This document shows, in pieces, positions 1-8,403 of a stretch of DNA of 64,000 bases. Each line of letters begins with the position of its first letter. Within the stretch, counting starts at the first letter, position 1. The position numbers and the translations under genes were made by a program. The notes below the pieces were generated by a model. The model made no database searches, was not told the DNA's origin, and saw only the letters and a program-made list of their open reading frames with translations. Origin of the DNA: Avimicrobium caecorum. GTDB lineage: Bacteria > Bacillota > Clostridia > Oscillospirales > Ruminococcaceae. The stretch covers positions 42,209 through 106,208 of the forward strand of contig CAJFNJ010000001.1 of the NCBI GenBank assembly GCA_904394705.1, given 5' to 3'.

Positions 1-435
1 CAGCTCGTCCACACTGTAAGTGTTCACAATGTCCCGGGCGGAAAGTCCGCTCTGGCTCATGCGCATATCCAGCGGCGCGTCCACATTGTAGGAAAATCCC
101 CGTTCGCCCCGGTCCAGCTGATGGGAGGATACTCCCAGATCCAGCAGGATTCCATTGACCTGAGGGATCTCCAGCTCCGCCAGGATGCGATCCATATCGG
201 CGAAGTCCCCCTGCACCACCTGAGCACAGGGATAGGGCGCCAGCCGCTCGGTGGCAGCCGCGATGGCATCCGGGTCCTTGTCAATGGCGATGAGGCGTCC
301 GGTGGTCAGGCGTTTGGCAATCTCCCGGGAATGTCCGGCGCCGCCGGCTGTGCCGTCCACATAGATGCCGTCAGGAGCGATATTCAGCGCCTCAATGCAC
401 TCATTGAGCAGCACTGAGTAATGACTAAATTCCAT
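1..435 (-). CDS. rsmH: 16S rRNA (cytosine-1402-N4) methyltransferase RsmH (MraW), N-terminal part; 3' end outside window
   Basis: Only the first 145 codons are inside the window; the gene runs off the left edge. The frame starts MEFSHYSVLLNE, typical of RsmH, and carries the SAM-binding motif VDGTAGGAGHS, then AIDKDPDAI and LLDLGVSSHQLD. RsmH methylates N4 of C1402 in the 16S rRNA P-site in the cytoplasm, using S-adenosylmethionine. It lies 18 bases downstream of mraZ and is read in the same direction, the usual start of the dcw (division and cell wall) cluster, so ftsL, pbp and mur genes are expected beyond the left edge. A good ribosome site (AGGAGGAACAAAG) precedes the ATG. Confidence 0.93.
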   Translation of the reverse strand, partial: MEFSHYSVLLNECIEALNIAPDGIYVDGTAGGAGHSREIAKRLTTGRLIAIDKDPDAIAAATERLAPYPCAQVVQGDFADMDRILAELEIPQVNGILLDLGVSSHQLDRGERGFSYNVDAPLDMRMSQSGLSARDIVNTYSVDEL

Positions 436-453
436 GTCTTTGTTCCTCCTGCG

Positions 454-873
454 TCAGAATCCCAGTTCGTCCATGGCAGCAGCCACATCGTCTGCCGAAA
501 CCTCACTGCACAGGGCCTGATACTGGGCTGTATCCCAGATCTCCGCCCGCACCGAGGCACCTACTACGGTGACATCCTTGTCCAGATGGGCATATTCCCG
601 CAGGTTGGCGGGAATGAGGATGCGCCCCTGCTTATCCGGTTCCACTTCCACCGCACCGGCAAAGAAGAACCGCTGCAGGGTCCGGGAACGGCTCATGGGC
701 AGAGCCTTGATCTTGGCCTCCAGTTCCGCCCACTCACTGAGCGAATAGACAAACAGACAGTTGTCCAGGCCTTTGGTGACAATGAACTTGTCCCCGAGAT
801 CTTCCCGCAGGCGCGCCGGAAAGTGAAGGCGGCCCTTGAGATCTATACTGGGATTGTATTCCCCGATCAGCAT
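454..873 (-). CDS. mraZ: Transcriptional regulator MraZ
   Basis: A 139-residue protein with two SpoVT/AbrB-like MraZ repeats, each with the DxxGR signature (DLKGRLHFPARLR near residue 12 and DKQGRILIPANLR near residue 85). MraZ forms rings and represses the dcw operon by binding repeated TGGG-type boxes in its own promoter; such boxes are visible here at 903-930. The frame is open further upstream, but the ATG at 873 is chosen because GGGGGTGAAGGCG lies just before it, the protein then begins MLIGEYNPSID as in the family, and the operator lies outside the coding region. It is the first gene of the cluster, followed by rsmH. Confidence 0.95.
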   Translation of the reverse strand: MLIGEYNPSIDLKGRLHFPARLREDLGDKFIVTKGLDNCLFVYSLSEWAELEAKIKALPMSRSRTLQRFFFAGAVEVEPDKQGRILIPANLREYAHLDKDVTVVGASVRAEIWDTAQYQALCSEVSADDVAAAMDELGF

Positions 874-902
874 CGCCTTCACCCCCTTTTTGGTGAGGAA
901 AA

Positions 903-930
903 CACCACTTCTCCCCACTTTTACCCACTT
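903..930 (-). promoter_or_regulatory. MraZ operator: three direct repeats of AAGTGG(T/G) with 10-bp period
   Basis: On the minus strand AAGTGGG, AAGTGGG and AAGTGGT occur at exact 10-base steps (plus-strand CCACTT at 905, 915 and 925). Known MraZ sites are tandem TGGG boxes one helical turn apart. They lie between the -10 box at 941-946 and the mraZ start codon, so binding here would block the mraZ promoter. Confidence 0.85.
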
Positions 931-940
931 ACTTAAGTTA

Positions 941-969
941 ATTATACTCATGCTTGGGTTAAATTGCAA
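941..969 (-). promoter_or_regulatory. Sigma-A type promoter of mraZ-rsmH
   Basis: TTGCAA (964-969), 17-base spacer, TATAAT (941-946) on the minus strand. The predicted transcript start lies immediately before the MraZ boxes. Confidence 0.8.
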
Positions 970-973
970 GACT

Positions 974-1251
974 CTTTTACCAATTCATGAAAGTTTTTTG
1001 AATGGAAAATTATGTGCAAAAAGCGGACGAAATCTCAGAAAAATACACTTTGCCTTGTAATATATTCCAAAAAGAACATATATTCGCATCCCCTCTTTCC
1101 TGAATGCGGCGTTTTCATTTTTCCAGTTATGGTAAAATATGTAATATATCGAACCACAATATATAGTGGCGCAATGAACCTCTTCCGGCTCGAAAAAGAC
1201 CTCTTTCCACCACATTCGACTGATTTCTGCATGAAATATGTCACAGGACGC
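974..1251. other. AT-rich intergenic region with no convincing gene
   Basis: This stretch lies between the mraZ promoter and the terminator of the YitT-family gene. Short frames exist on both strands, but none has a convincing ribosome site or recognisable protein. Confidence 0.6.
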
Positions 1252-1283
1252 AAAAAACCGGCCCTCCATACGGAGAGCCGGTT
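1252..1283 (-). terminator. Intrinsic terminator of the YitT-family gene
   Basis: Stem ACCGGC-CTCC / GGAG-GCCGGT with loop ATAC. On the minus strand it is followed by TTTTTT, about 60 bases after the stop codon of the YitT-family gene. Confidence 0.8.
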
Positions 1284-1341
1284 CATGGATATGCCACAAA
1301 GGCCGGTGCAATATTTCCAGCCGGAACTGGGCCGGATGGGA

Positions 1342-2214
1342 TCAGTTTCCGCCCCGGAAGCCCTTGCCGATCACCTGGCTGGTGTTGGTAATGACCACAA
1401 AGGCATGGGGATCGGCTTCCCGGATCACACGCTGGAGCCGGCTGCCCTGCTGACGGCCCATGGTGGTCATGATGACGGTGTGATCCTGGTGGGTATAGAT
1501 GCCCTCTGCCCGGTAGGTGGAGGCCGAACGGTTCAGATCTTCCACAATGAACCGGCAGATGGGATCGGGATTATCGGTGATGATGGTGAAGGACTTGCTC
1601 AGGTTCATGTTCTCCATCACGAAGTTGACGGTCAGGCTCTTGGTACCCAGACCCAGCAGGGAGAACAGTCCGGTGGTGGCGCCGAAGGCCGGGAAGGCAG
1701 CGGCGGCGATGAAGAAGTCCGCCAGGAACAGGGCGCTGCCGATGTCGGCGCTGGTGTACTTCTTGAGGATCATGGCGATGATGTCGGTGCCGCCGGTGGA
1801 AGCACCCACATTGAACAGTACTGCCGCACCCACCGAGGGCAGCAGCACGCCGAAGATCAGTTCCAGCAGGGGCTGGTCGGTCAGGGGCTGGCTCATGGGG
1901 AACAGAACCTCAAACAGGCTGAGGAAAGCGGACATGGACACAGTGACATAAGCGGTGCTGACACCGAAGCTCTTGCCGAGCATCACGGCGCCCAGGACAA
2001 GCAGGGCCAGGTTGAGCACCCAGTTGATGCCGCCCAGCGAAAGCTCGGGGAAGTAATGGCCCAGCACAACGGTGATACCGCTGACGCCGCCGAAGGAGAA
2101 GTGGTTGGGGTATTTGAAGAAGTAAGCGCCCACCGCAGTGATGAACGCTCCCACATTCCAGATCAGAAATGTTTTGAGATTTTCTCGGCTGAAAAGCTTC
2201 TGCATTGATTTCAT
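1342..2214 (-). CDS. YitT family membrane protein (DUF161 / DUF2179)
   Basis: A 290-residue integral membrane protein with about five hydrophobic segments in the first 190 residues (GGVSGITVVLGHYF and GASTGGTDIIAMIL are typical of the DUF161 repeat), then a soluble C-terminal DUF2179 domain ending VVITNTSQVIGKGF. YitT-family proteins are common in Firmicutes; their transport or signalling role is not settled. The start at 2214 is chosen because GAGGTG lies 6 bases upstream; an in-frame ATG four codons earlier would overlap that site. It is monocistronic, with its own promoter and terminator. Confidence 0.88.
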   Translation of the reverse strand: MKSMQKLFSRENLKTFLIWNVGAFITAVGAYFFKYPNHFSFGGVSGITVVLGHYFPELSLGGINWVLNLALLVLGAVMLGKSFGVSTAYVTVSMSAFLSLFEVLFPMSQPLTDQPLLELIFGVLLPSVGAAVLFNVGASTGGTDIIAMILKKYTSADIGSALFLADFFIAAAAFPAFGATTGLFSLLGLGTKSLTVNFVMENMNLSKSFTIITDNPDPICRFIVEDLNRSASTYRAEGIYTHQDHTVIMTTMGRQQGSRLQRVIREADPHAFVVITNTSQVIGKGFRGGN

Positions 2215-2264
2215 GTGACACCTCAAAGATTCACTTGCTGTTTGCTGTTTTGGAAAACAGTATG

Positions 2265-2292
2265 ATTATACACATTTCCCCGGCAACTGCAA
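2265..2292 (-). promoter_or_regulatory. Putative promoter of the YitT-family gene
   Basis: TTGCAG (2287-2292), 16-base spacer, TATAAT (2265-2270) on the minus strand, about 50 bases before the start codon. Confidence 0.6.
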
Positions 2293-2469
2293 GTACTTTC
2301 GCAGCACTTCTTCGATTTTTGCAGGAAAACAGTCATTTTAGATAAAACTTCCCCCTTCCCGCCCCGGGGAATCACCGTTCTGCGCATCAGCTTTGCAGCC
2401 TGATAAAGTCACAGCAATGCGGGTTTCCGGCAATTTCCGATAATTGCAGGATTTCCGTCATTTCAGGGC

Positions 2470-2499
2470 AAAAAAACAGGAGAGCCAACGCTCTCCTGT
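2470..2499 (-). terminator. Intrinsic terminator after the U32 peptidase gene
   Basis: Stem ACAGGAGAGC / GCTCTCCTGT with loop AACG or its complement, followed on the minus strand by seven T. It ends the leftward operon 5494-2510. Confidence 0.88.
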
Positions 2500-2509
2500 C
2501 CTGGATCAA

Positions 2510-3733
2510 TCAGTTTTTATTCTTGCGGATGATGGTTCCCTGGGTGAAGGAGCCCTCGGGACAGGGCATGGAGAAGGCCATCATGGCATGAGGTGCCGCG
2601 GGAACCGACTCCCCTTCCCCATTGCGGATCTCCGCCACTGCCAGCTTGTAAGGGGGCTGACCGGGTTCGAGGATCTCCACCTCGTCCCCCACAGCGAACC
2701 GGTTGCGCTGGGTACCATAGAGCCAGCCATCGGCACAGTGATCCACCACAGCCACAATATCGCATTCCCGTACATAGCCGCCGGACAGATAGCACTGATC
2801 CGGGCGTCCGTAATAGAAGCCGGTGCAGTACTCCCGGTGGCTGACCTTGTAGACTTCCTCTGCCAGCCAGCCAGCCAGGTGGTAATTCTCAGGATCAGCC
2901 ACATACTGATCCACTGCCTGCCGGTAGGCATTGGTCACCACCGACACATAATAGGCACTCTTGGCCCGGCCCTCGATCTTCAGCGAGGTGATGCCGGCAT
3001 CCACCAGGTCATCGATATGGTCGATCATCGACATATCCTTGGCATTGAGAATATAGGAGCCATGCTCGTCCTCAAAGATGGGGAAATACTGTCCCGGACG
3101 CTTCTCCTCCATGAGATAGTAGCTCCATCGGCAGGGCTGGGCACATTCGCCGCGGTTGGCGTCCCGTCCAGTGAGGTAGTTGGAGAGCAGGCACCGTCCC
3201 GAGAAGGACATGCACATGGCGCCATGCACAAAGCATTCGATCTCCAGGTCCGCAGGGGTGCGCCGGCGGATCTCCCGGATGGTCTCCAGCGACAGTTCCC
3301 GGGCCAGCACTACCCGCTTGGCACCGAGCTTGTAGAGCTCATTGGCGGTGAGGTAGTTCACTACGCCGGTCTGGGTGGAGATGTGAATGTCGATCTGCGG
3401 CACCAGACGGCGGGCCATCATCAGAATGCCCACATCTGCCACGATCAGCGCATCCACTCCGGCATCCGCTGCCCGGAGCAGGAACTCTTCCAGCTGGTCT
3501 GCCTCCTCATTGGTGGGCAGGATATTGCAGGTGAGGTACACCCGCACCCCATGCTCATGGGCAAACTTTACGCCGGCCCGGAGCTCCTCTTCGTTGAAGT
3601 TGCCGGCATTGGCACGCATCCCGAAGCTGGTCGCTCCCAGATAGACCGCGTCCGCACCGTATTTGACCGCAGCCTGCAGCCGCTCAAAATCGCCGGCTGG
3701 CGCCAGCACCTCCGGTTTGATCCGATTGCTCAT
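2510..3733 (-). CDS. Peptidase U32 family protein (TrhP/YrrO-like tRNA hydroxylation protein)
   Basis: 407 residues beginning KPEVLAPAGDFE and carrying the U32 signature ECFVHGAMCMSFSGRC near residue 165, followed by GECAQPCRW. The C-terminal part forms the small beta domain typical of the YegQ/YrrO branch. Family members of this branch (TrhP) are needed for prephenate-dependent 5-hydroxyuridine formation at tRNA position 34; older names call them collagenase-like proteases. Which role holds here is inferred from the domain layout. It is the last gene of a tight operon: 26 bases after mltG, with a terminator 10 bases past its stop. Confidence 0.85.
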   Translation of the reverse strand: MSNRIKPEVLAPAGDFERLQAAVKYGADAVYLGATSFGMRANAGNFNEEELRAGVKFAHEHGVRVYLTCNILPTNEEADQLEEFLLRAADAGVDALIVADVGILMMARRLVPQIDIHISTQTGVVNYLTANELYKLGAKRVVLARELSLETIREIRRRTPADLEIECFVHGAMCMSFSGRCLLSNYLTGRDANRGECAQPCRWSYYLMEEKRPGQYFPIFEDEHGSYILNAKDMSMIDHIDDLVDAGITSLKIEGRAKSAYYVSVVTNAYRQAVDQYVADPENYHLAGWLAEEVYKVSHREYCTGFYYGRPDQCYLSGGYVRECDIVAVVDHCADGWLYGTQRNRFAVGDEVEILEPGQPPYKLAVAEIRNGEGESVPAAPHAMMAFSMPCPEGSFTQGTIIRKNKN

Positions 3734-3759
3734 TCTGATGCTTTCCCTCCTGTTTTCAG

Positions 3760-4845
3760 TCAGATCCCCGCATCCCGGATATTGGCCTCATGCTCTGCCA
3801 GTGTCTGGGCATACAGGAAATTGCCGTCCTTATCGGTAATGAAGTAATAGTAGTCATGCTCTGCCGGGTAGAGCGCTGCCTTCAGCGCGTCTTCACCCGG
3901 GCTGCAGATCGGCCCCACCGGCAGTCCGTCATGGACATAGGTATTGTAGAGCTGATCATAGAAGTCCTCGGTATCGCTGCCGGCATAGGGCAGGATCTCG
4001 TCCCGGATATAAAAGACTGTCACATCCGACTGGAGCTTGGGATAGTTTGCCGGGTCATTCAGACGGTTGTGGAATACCCCCGACACATTCGCCATCTCAG
4101 ACGGATAGGAACACTCGGCCTGGATCACCGAAGCCAGGGTCACCACCTCATCGATGGTCATGCCCATTTCCTCGGCACGGTCCCGGATCTCCTGATCCAC
4201 AATCTGCTCGAACCGGTCCAGGAACCGGGCCGCAACACTGGCAGGAGCCTCCCCGAGATAGAAATCATAGGTATCCGGGAAGATATAGCCCTCCAGACGG
4301 TGATAGCGGTCATCGTCCGGCAGTTCCGCCACAAAGTCGTACTGACTCAGGTCGGCAGTATCCAGATAGTCCAGGAACTCATCTGCCGGGCAGACACCCT
4401 TTTCCTCCAGCAGATCCGCGATCTCCCGCAGGGAGAGACCCTCCGGGAAGGTGACCCGTGCCACATCTTCCCGCTCGCTGCCGGCAGACAGGGCCTCGAC
4501 GATCTCGGCATAGCTCATATCCGAACGCAGCACATAGCTGCCCGGCTTGAGCCCCGCTCCGGCACCGGTCATACGCATATAATAATAGAATACCGTCTTA
4601 TGGCTGATGATGCCGTCTTCAGCCAGCTGAGCGGCGATCTGTCTGCCGGAACTGCCGGAGGGGATCTTGACTGTCACCTCTGCGCTGCTCTGGAAGCTGC
4701 CGCTGTAATCCGCCCAGGTATGGACGCCATAGACAGCGCCTGCCAGCACCAGTGCCGCCAGACAAATCGCCAGTATTCTGCCTTTCTTCTTTTTGACCGG
4801 ACGCTCCCGCCGTCTTGTGCGGCGGCGCTGATTTTCTTCGTTCAT
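3760..4845 (-). CDS. mltG: Endolytic murein transglycosylase MltG (YceG family)
   Basis: 361 residues. The N-terminus is very basic (RRRTRRRERPVKKKKGR), followed by one transmembrane segment at about residues 26-46, leaving the rest outside the membrane. The YceG domain contains the catalytic-site region IQAECSYPSEMANVSGVFHNRL; the Glu in QAE matches the catalytic glutamate of the family. MltG cuts nascent glycan strands inside the chain and so sets peptidoglycan strand length, near the cell-wall synthesis machinery. It lies in an operon between the folate cyclo-ligase gene (40 bases upstream) and the U32 gene. Confidence 0.93.
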   Translation of the reverse strand: MNEENQRRRTRRRERPVKKKKGRILAICLAALVLAGAVYGVHTWADYSGSFQSSAEVTVKIPSGSSGRQIAAQLAEDGIISHKTVFYYYMRMTGAGAGLKPGSYVLRSDMSYAEIVEALSAGSEREDVARVTFPEGLSLREIADLLEEKGVCPADEFLDYLDTADLSQYDFVAELPDDDRYHRLEGYIFPDTYDFYLGEAPASVAARFLDRFEQIVDQEIRDRAEEMGMTIDEVVTLASVIQAECSYPSEMANVSGVFHNRLNDPANYPKLQSDVTVFYIRDEILPYAGSDTEDFYDQLYNTYVHDGLPVGPICSPGEDALKAALYPAEHDYYYFITDKDGNFLYAQTLAEHEANIRDAGI

Positions 4846-4885
4846 TTCATTCTCCTTGGATCATGGGTAGTTCTTCCGGCGGGAC

Positions 4886-5494
4886 TCAGTCCCGGCCATG
4901 GAGCCGGCTGCGGTCGGTGAGCCGGAAAAAGCTCTCGGTGACGATCATATCCACCGGAATATCATACCGTCCATAGTGCAGGAACCGCAGGATATTGCGC
5001 CGGTAGGTAATGCCGATCTTATAGCCGTCATAGCCGGACAGGAAACGGTCATAATACCCGCCGCCATATCCCAGCCGGTAGCCCTTGAGATCATACATCA
5101 GTGCCGGAACAATGCACAGGCTCCCGGTAAAATCGGTGAGTTTCTCACACCCCGGCACCTTGGGCTCCAATACGCCGAAGGTGCGCTTTTCCAGGTCATC
5201 CAGACTGTGAATCCGATAGAATTCCATCTGCCGGGTGCCTTCCACACACCGGGGACAGGCTACCTGTTTGCCGTCTGCCAGAGCCCGCTGAATCAGTGGA
5301 ATGGTATCCACTTCGATGGGCTTGGAAACATAGCACAGCAGAGTCTGCGCCTCCCGGTACTGATACAGCGAACAGATCCGGTCGGTGATCTGCCGATCCA
5401 TCTGTGCCTTCTCCTCCGGATCCATGCCCCGCCGCATGGCTTTGGCCTTGTCCCGCAGCGAATTCTTATAAGCACGGATATCCACTTTGCGCAT
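4886..5494 (-). CDS. 5-formyltetrahydrofolate cyclo-ligase
   Basis: 202 residues. The glycine-rich motif GYGGGYYDRFL near residue 150 and the N-terminal KNSLRDKAKAMRR are diagnostic of the 5-FTHF cyclo-ligase family. The enzyme turns 5-formyl-THF plus ATP into 5,10-methenyl-THF, clearing a folate storage form. The start at 5494 has AAAAGGGGTGAAACCG before it; the frame is open upstream, but that extension lacks family similarity. It is the first gene of the operon with mltG and the U32 gene. A possible promoter TAGACA-18-TATACT lies just upstream (about 5533-5575). Confidence 0.9.
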   Translation of the reverse strand: MRKVDIRAYKNSLRDKAKAMRRGMDPEEKAQMDRQITDRICSLYQYREAQTLLCYVSKPIEVDTIPLIQRALADGKQVACPRCVEGTRQMEFYRIHSLDDLEKRTFGVLEPKVPGCEKLTDFTGSLCIVPALMYDLKGYRLGYGGGYYDRFLSGYDGYKIGITYRRNILRFLHYGRYDIPVDMIVTESFFRLTDRSRLHGRD

Positions 5495-5588
5495 CGGTTT
5501 CACCCCTTTTTTGCATTCTCTCCTGGCAGTTTGCCTTGATTTTGTTACCAGTATACTATACCGGCTGCTTTTTTGTCTACACCATGGG

Positions 5589-6299
5589 TCAAAATCCGTC
5601 CGATTCTGCCGGATGCTGACGGCGCAGCCAGGCATCCACTTCCGCCAGCACAGCCTGGTGAATCTGCTCCGGCGGATAGGGATCGCTGCCGTCACAGCAG
5701 CGGATCACCTTCCAGCCCCAGTGCTCCGCCGCATAGAGCGCCGCACCCCGGCAGGAGAGCAGATAGAACAGGTTGGCCTCGTGCAGATCCTTCCGGCTCT
5801 CGTCCCCGCCGTACCGCTTTTCCAGCAGCCGCCGGGAGGTGTTCGGGTCCATATCCAGATAGATCACCAGTCCCGGTTCGGGCAGTCCCATGCGGGTGTA
5901 TTCCAGATCCGCCAGCCAGTCCAGATATCCATCCCACTCCTTCTGAGGGAGCTTGACCATCTGATGGCAGGCATTGGAGGTGGTGTACCGGTCCGCCAGG
6001 ATCAGCCGGCCTTCCTTACAGTCCCGGTTCCAGTCGGTCTGGTAGGAGATATACCGGTCGATGCTGTAAAAGGTGGATGCCGCATAGACATTGACCTCCT
6101 CCAGGCTGCCGATCTCCCCGTTCAGGTACATCTGCACCGGAATGGAGGATTTGTGGGCATAGTCCGGGAAGGAGATGCGCCGCACCGGCGTTCCGGCGGC
6201 GGTGAGGCTCTCCGCCAGCAGACCAGCCTGGGTGGCCTTGCCGCTGCCGTCCAGCCCCTCGATAACGATCAGACGGCTTGTATTACTGCTCTTCGGCAT
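5589..6299 (-). CDS. tmk: Thymidylate kinase (dTMP kinase)
   Basis: 236 residues. The P-loop GLDGSGKAT lies at residues 15-23, the ADRYTTSN motif marks the DR(Y/H) nucleotide-binding site, and VIYLDMDP is the usual beta strand before the lid. The enzyme phosphorylates dTMP to dTDP. The start overlaps the end of thyX by 17 bases on the same strand, so the two steps of dTTP formation (ThyX making dTMP, Tmk phosphorylating it) are translated from one message. It is slightly longer than E. coli Tmk (213). Confidence 0.92.
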   Translation of the reverse strand: MPKSSNTSRLIVIEGLDGSGKATQAGLLAESLTAAGTPVRRISFPDYAHKSSIPVQMYLNGEIGSLEEVNVYAASTFYSIDRYISYQTDWNRDCKEGRLILADRYTTSNACHQMVKLPQKEWDGYLDWLADLEYTRMGLPEPGLVIYLDMDPNTSRRLLEKRYGGDESRKDLHEANLFYLLSCRGAALYAAEHWGWKVIRCCDGSDPYPPEQIHQAVLAEVDAWLRRQHPAESDGF

Positions 6300-7074
6300 G
6301 GCGAATCCTCTCCCTCAGCTGACGGTATTCCTCCCGGACATCTGCCATTTTGCCGCAGCTCATCTTTCCCTCGGGACAGGGACCGCTCACACAGCTCGGA
6401 CCGGCGTTTACAAACAGGGTGGGCGCCACCTCCGATACCTGCCGCAGCATTTCCTTTGCCACCGCCCGGATCTCCCACTGGGCACGGTTGCAGCAGCGGT
6501 GCCGGAAGAAGTGCAGCAGCTCCCGGGCATTCATGGTCATGATCATGTTGGTGTCGGCGGCATTGGGCAGTACGAACCGGGCATCTTCAATGGCCATCTT
6601 CTCAGCCTGACGCCGGGCAGCCTTCTCCTCCATGCCCTCTGCCATCAGCTCGGCAGTGTGCCGCTCCTTGAGCCGGTCTGCCAGGGCGTCATAGGACTGG
6701 ATGGCATTCTGCATGGCCTGGTTGTAGATTGCCAGGGTCTCGGGGTCCTTTTCGATCTCCGGCGGTGTGACAAAGGAGAACTGCCTCTCCCGGACATACC
6801 GCTGGCTCTGGACACTGAAGGACGCGATACGGTGCCGGGTGATCTGTGCCAGCAGCGACCGGGAAACCCCTTCAATGCCGAAGGTGAAGCTCACGTGCTC
6901 AATGGGGCTCTCGTGTCCCATCGAGGCGAGCATCTCCACAAACTCTGCCGCCTTTTCATCGGTGAGCTTGTCCAGCAGGGTATCCACGCCGGACGCGCTG
7001 TAACAGAGCTTGGCTGCCGCGGCAATATACCGCTCGGGATCGGGTGTGTGAGTGAGAAGTGTTACCTTTGCCAT
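6283..7074 (-). CDS. thyX: Flavin-dependent thymidylate synthase ThyX
   Basis: 263 residues. The ThyX motif RHRIASFSVQSQR (RHRx7S-x-R type) near residue 80 identifies the family, and the second conserved region RHRCCNRAQWEIR lies near residue 180. ThyX methylates dUMP to dTMP using methylene-THF and reduced FAD. The C-terminal tail GPSCVSGPCPEGKMSCGK has three spaced cysteines, a tail I recall from clostridial ThyX and possibly a metal site; this last point is inference. It is first in a two-gene operon with tmk. The ribosome site CAAGGAGGACAAGC precedes the ATG. Confidence 0.95.
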   Translation of the reverse strand: MAKVTLLTHTPDPERYIAAAAKLCYSASGVDTLLDKLTDEKAAEFVEMLASMGHESPIEHVSFTFGIEGVSRSLLAQITRHRIASFSVQSQRYVRERQFSFVTPPEIEKDPETLAIYNQAMQNAIQSYDALADRLKERHTAELMAEGMEEKAARRQAEKMAIEDARFVLPNAADTNMIMTMNARELLHFFRHRCCNRAQWEIRAVAKEMLRQVSEVAPTLFVNAGPSCVSGPCPEGKMSCGKMADVREEYRQLRERIRHAEEQ

Positions 7075-7096
7075 GCTTGTCCTCCTTGGGTTCCAG

Positions 7097-7122
7097 GAAA
7101 AGGGAGCCCTTTCCGGGCCCCC
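7097..7122 (-). terminator. Intrinsic terminator after the Cys-rich protein gene
   Basis: Stem GGGGGCCC / GGGCTCCC (one G-U pair) with loop GGAAA, followed by TTTT on the minus strand, 45 bases after the stop codon at 7167. It lies just before the thyX start. Confidence 0.7.
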
Positions 7123-7166
7123 GTTTTCCAGTGATGGTGTGTATGGATATTTGGGAATCCTTCCCG

Positions 7167-8033
7167 TTACCGGTCGCAGCCGCAGGACTTCTCCTGACTG
7201 ATCTCCGATGCGTTGGGCGGGAAGAAGGAATCGGTGGGGAACTTGATCTTCTTGAACAGCTCGCAGGGATCGCCGGTGGTGGGAGCTTCCGGTTCCTTGG
7301 TGGGAATGCAGAAGTCGTAGGCCGGCATGAGCATCTGCACCCGGCGCTCCATCTGGACAATGATGAAGATACCGATGGTGATCAGAACCTGCCGCTGCGA
7401 ACCGCAGGAATTACAGGAATTATTGCAGCCGCACGAAGTATTGCAGCCACAGTCGGTCTGGCAGTCACAGGGATTGCAGGAGTTGCAGGAATTGCACGGA
7501 TTGCAGCAGCCGCAGTTATTGCCGCAGCCGGTATTGCAGTCCACGATCCGGCAGCCCAGAGCCACCGGCGCGCTGACCTGCAGGCAGACCTTGGGCATAC
7601 CGCCGTTCTGGTTGGTGCCGTTCTGGTCGCTGCAGAATACCTTGACATTGCCTTCACTGCCGTACAGGATCATCTTGCGGGTGAAGGTGGTGACACCGGT
7701 GATGGTCACACAGGACATACCCGGCATCTGGGCCTCGAAGGTGGCCTGGAAGAAGAAGGTGATATCCACGGTATAGAAGCCCTTGTTGAAGGGGATGGGC
7801 TCCACATCCATGTAGACATTCTCCACTTCCACTTCCTTGAGCTTGAGGGAGCAGCAGTTATTCACAATGGACTGTACATCGTCCGGGAAGGTAACCTGCA
7901 GGTCCTCCAGGCAGTTCTTGTCGCTGACGCTGTCATAGACACGGTTGGTATCGATGCAGACTGCTTCCTTGAAGTTTGCACCGGGACGCACGCTGGGAAC
8001 ACGGCCGCAGGCGCCCTGATATGTATTAGCCAT
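7167..8033 (-). CDS. Cysteine-rich protein of unknown function, possible envelope or spore-coat-like structural protein
   Basis: 288 residues. Residues 1-150 look like a folded domain (motif CIDTNRVYDSVSDKNCLEDL near residue 26, then beta-rich sequence). Residues 161-210 form a low-complexity stretch with 17 cysteines in 50 residues, spaced mostly by Asn, Ser and Gly. The tail from 215 to 288 is ordinary and ends CGCDR. I recall proteins with the CIDT-RVYD-CLEDL signature in many Clostridia, annotated as hypothetical or coat-like, but I cannot verify this. The repeat suggests disulphide cross-linking or metal binding. No signal peptide or membrane segment is clear. It has its own terminator and an AGGAGG ribosome site, and sits alone between thyX and a small membrane protein gene. 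Confidence 0.8.
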   Translation of the reverse strand: MANTYQGACGRVPSVRPGANFKEAVCIDTNRVYDSVSDKNCLEDLQVTFPDDVQSIVNNCCSLKLKEVEVENVYMDVEPIPFNKGFYTVDITFFFQATFEAQMPGMSCVTITGVTTFTRKMILYGSEGNVKVFCSDQNGTNQNGGMPKVCLQVSAPVALGCRIVDCNTGCGNNCGCCNPCNSCNSCNPCDCQTDCGCNTSCGCNNSCNSCGSQRQVLITIGIFIIVQMERRVQMLMPAYDFCIPTKEPEAPTTGDPCELFKKIKFPTDSFFPPNASEISQEKSCGCDR

Positions 8034-8193
8034 ACAAAAGATCCTCCTGTCAAAATGATGAATTTGGAAAGCGTTTTTCGTTTTCCGCCTTGCTTATTAT
8101 CATTCTATGGAGAGGACCAAAATGTGTGCAGAAAAGAGCCTGACCTTTTTCAGAGGAATTTCCGGGCCTGCTGCCCGGCGGGAAATACCCGGG

Positions 8194-8379
8194 TCAGGAG
8201 TCGGAGTGCCGGCTGTCCAGCAGGGCGCCGAGGACAATGCCCCCGAGCATGCCCAGGCCGGCGCCCATGGAGATGGAGAAGGTCCAACCGGTGAAGAGAT
8301 CGACCAGCACGCCGGCGGCAGTCCCGGCGATGAGGCCAAGGGCAATGCCCAGACTGAGAAAACGGTTTTTCTGTTCCAT
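8194..8379 (-). CDS. Small glycine-rich membrane protein (61 aa)
   Basis: A 61-residue protein with two hydrophobic, glycine-rich segments (LGIALGLIAGTAAGVLVDL and GAGLGMLGGIVLGALL), resembling glycine-zipper small membrane proteins. AGGAGG lies 7 bases before the ATG. It begins 24 bases after the pcrA stop on the same strand, so it is probably co-transcribed. The function is unknown. Confidence 0.75.
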   Translation of the reverse strand: MEQKNRFLSLGIALGLIAGTAAGVLVDLFTGWTFSISMGAGLGMLGGIVLGALLDSRHSDS

Positions 8380-8403
8380 GGCAGACCTCCTGACAGACCG
8401 GGA

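Noticed and set aside
985..1311. Minus-strand 108-codon frame between mraZ and the YitT-family gene
   Set aside because: No ribosome site, AT-rich composition, and it overlaps a clear terminator hairpin.
7380..7560. Short repeated units in the Cys-rich gene, possible CRISPR
   Set aside because: The repeats are in-frame codons for Cys, Asn and Gly, with variable spacing and no conserved repeat-spacer pattern. No Cas genes are near.
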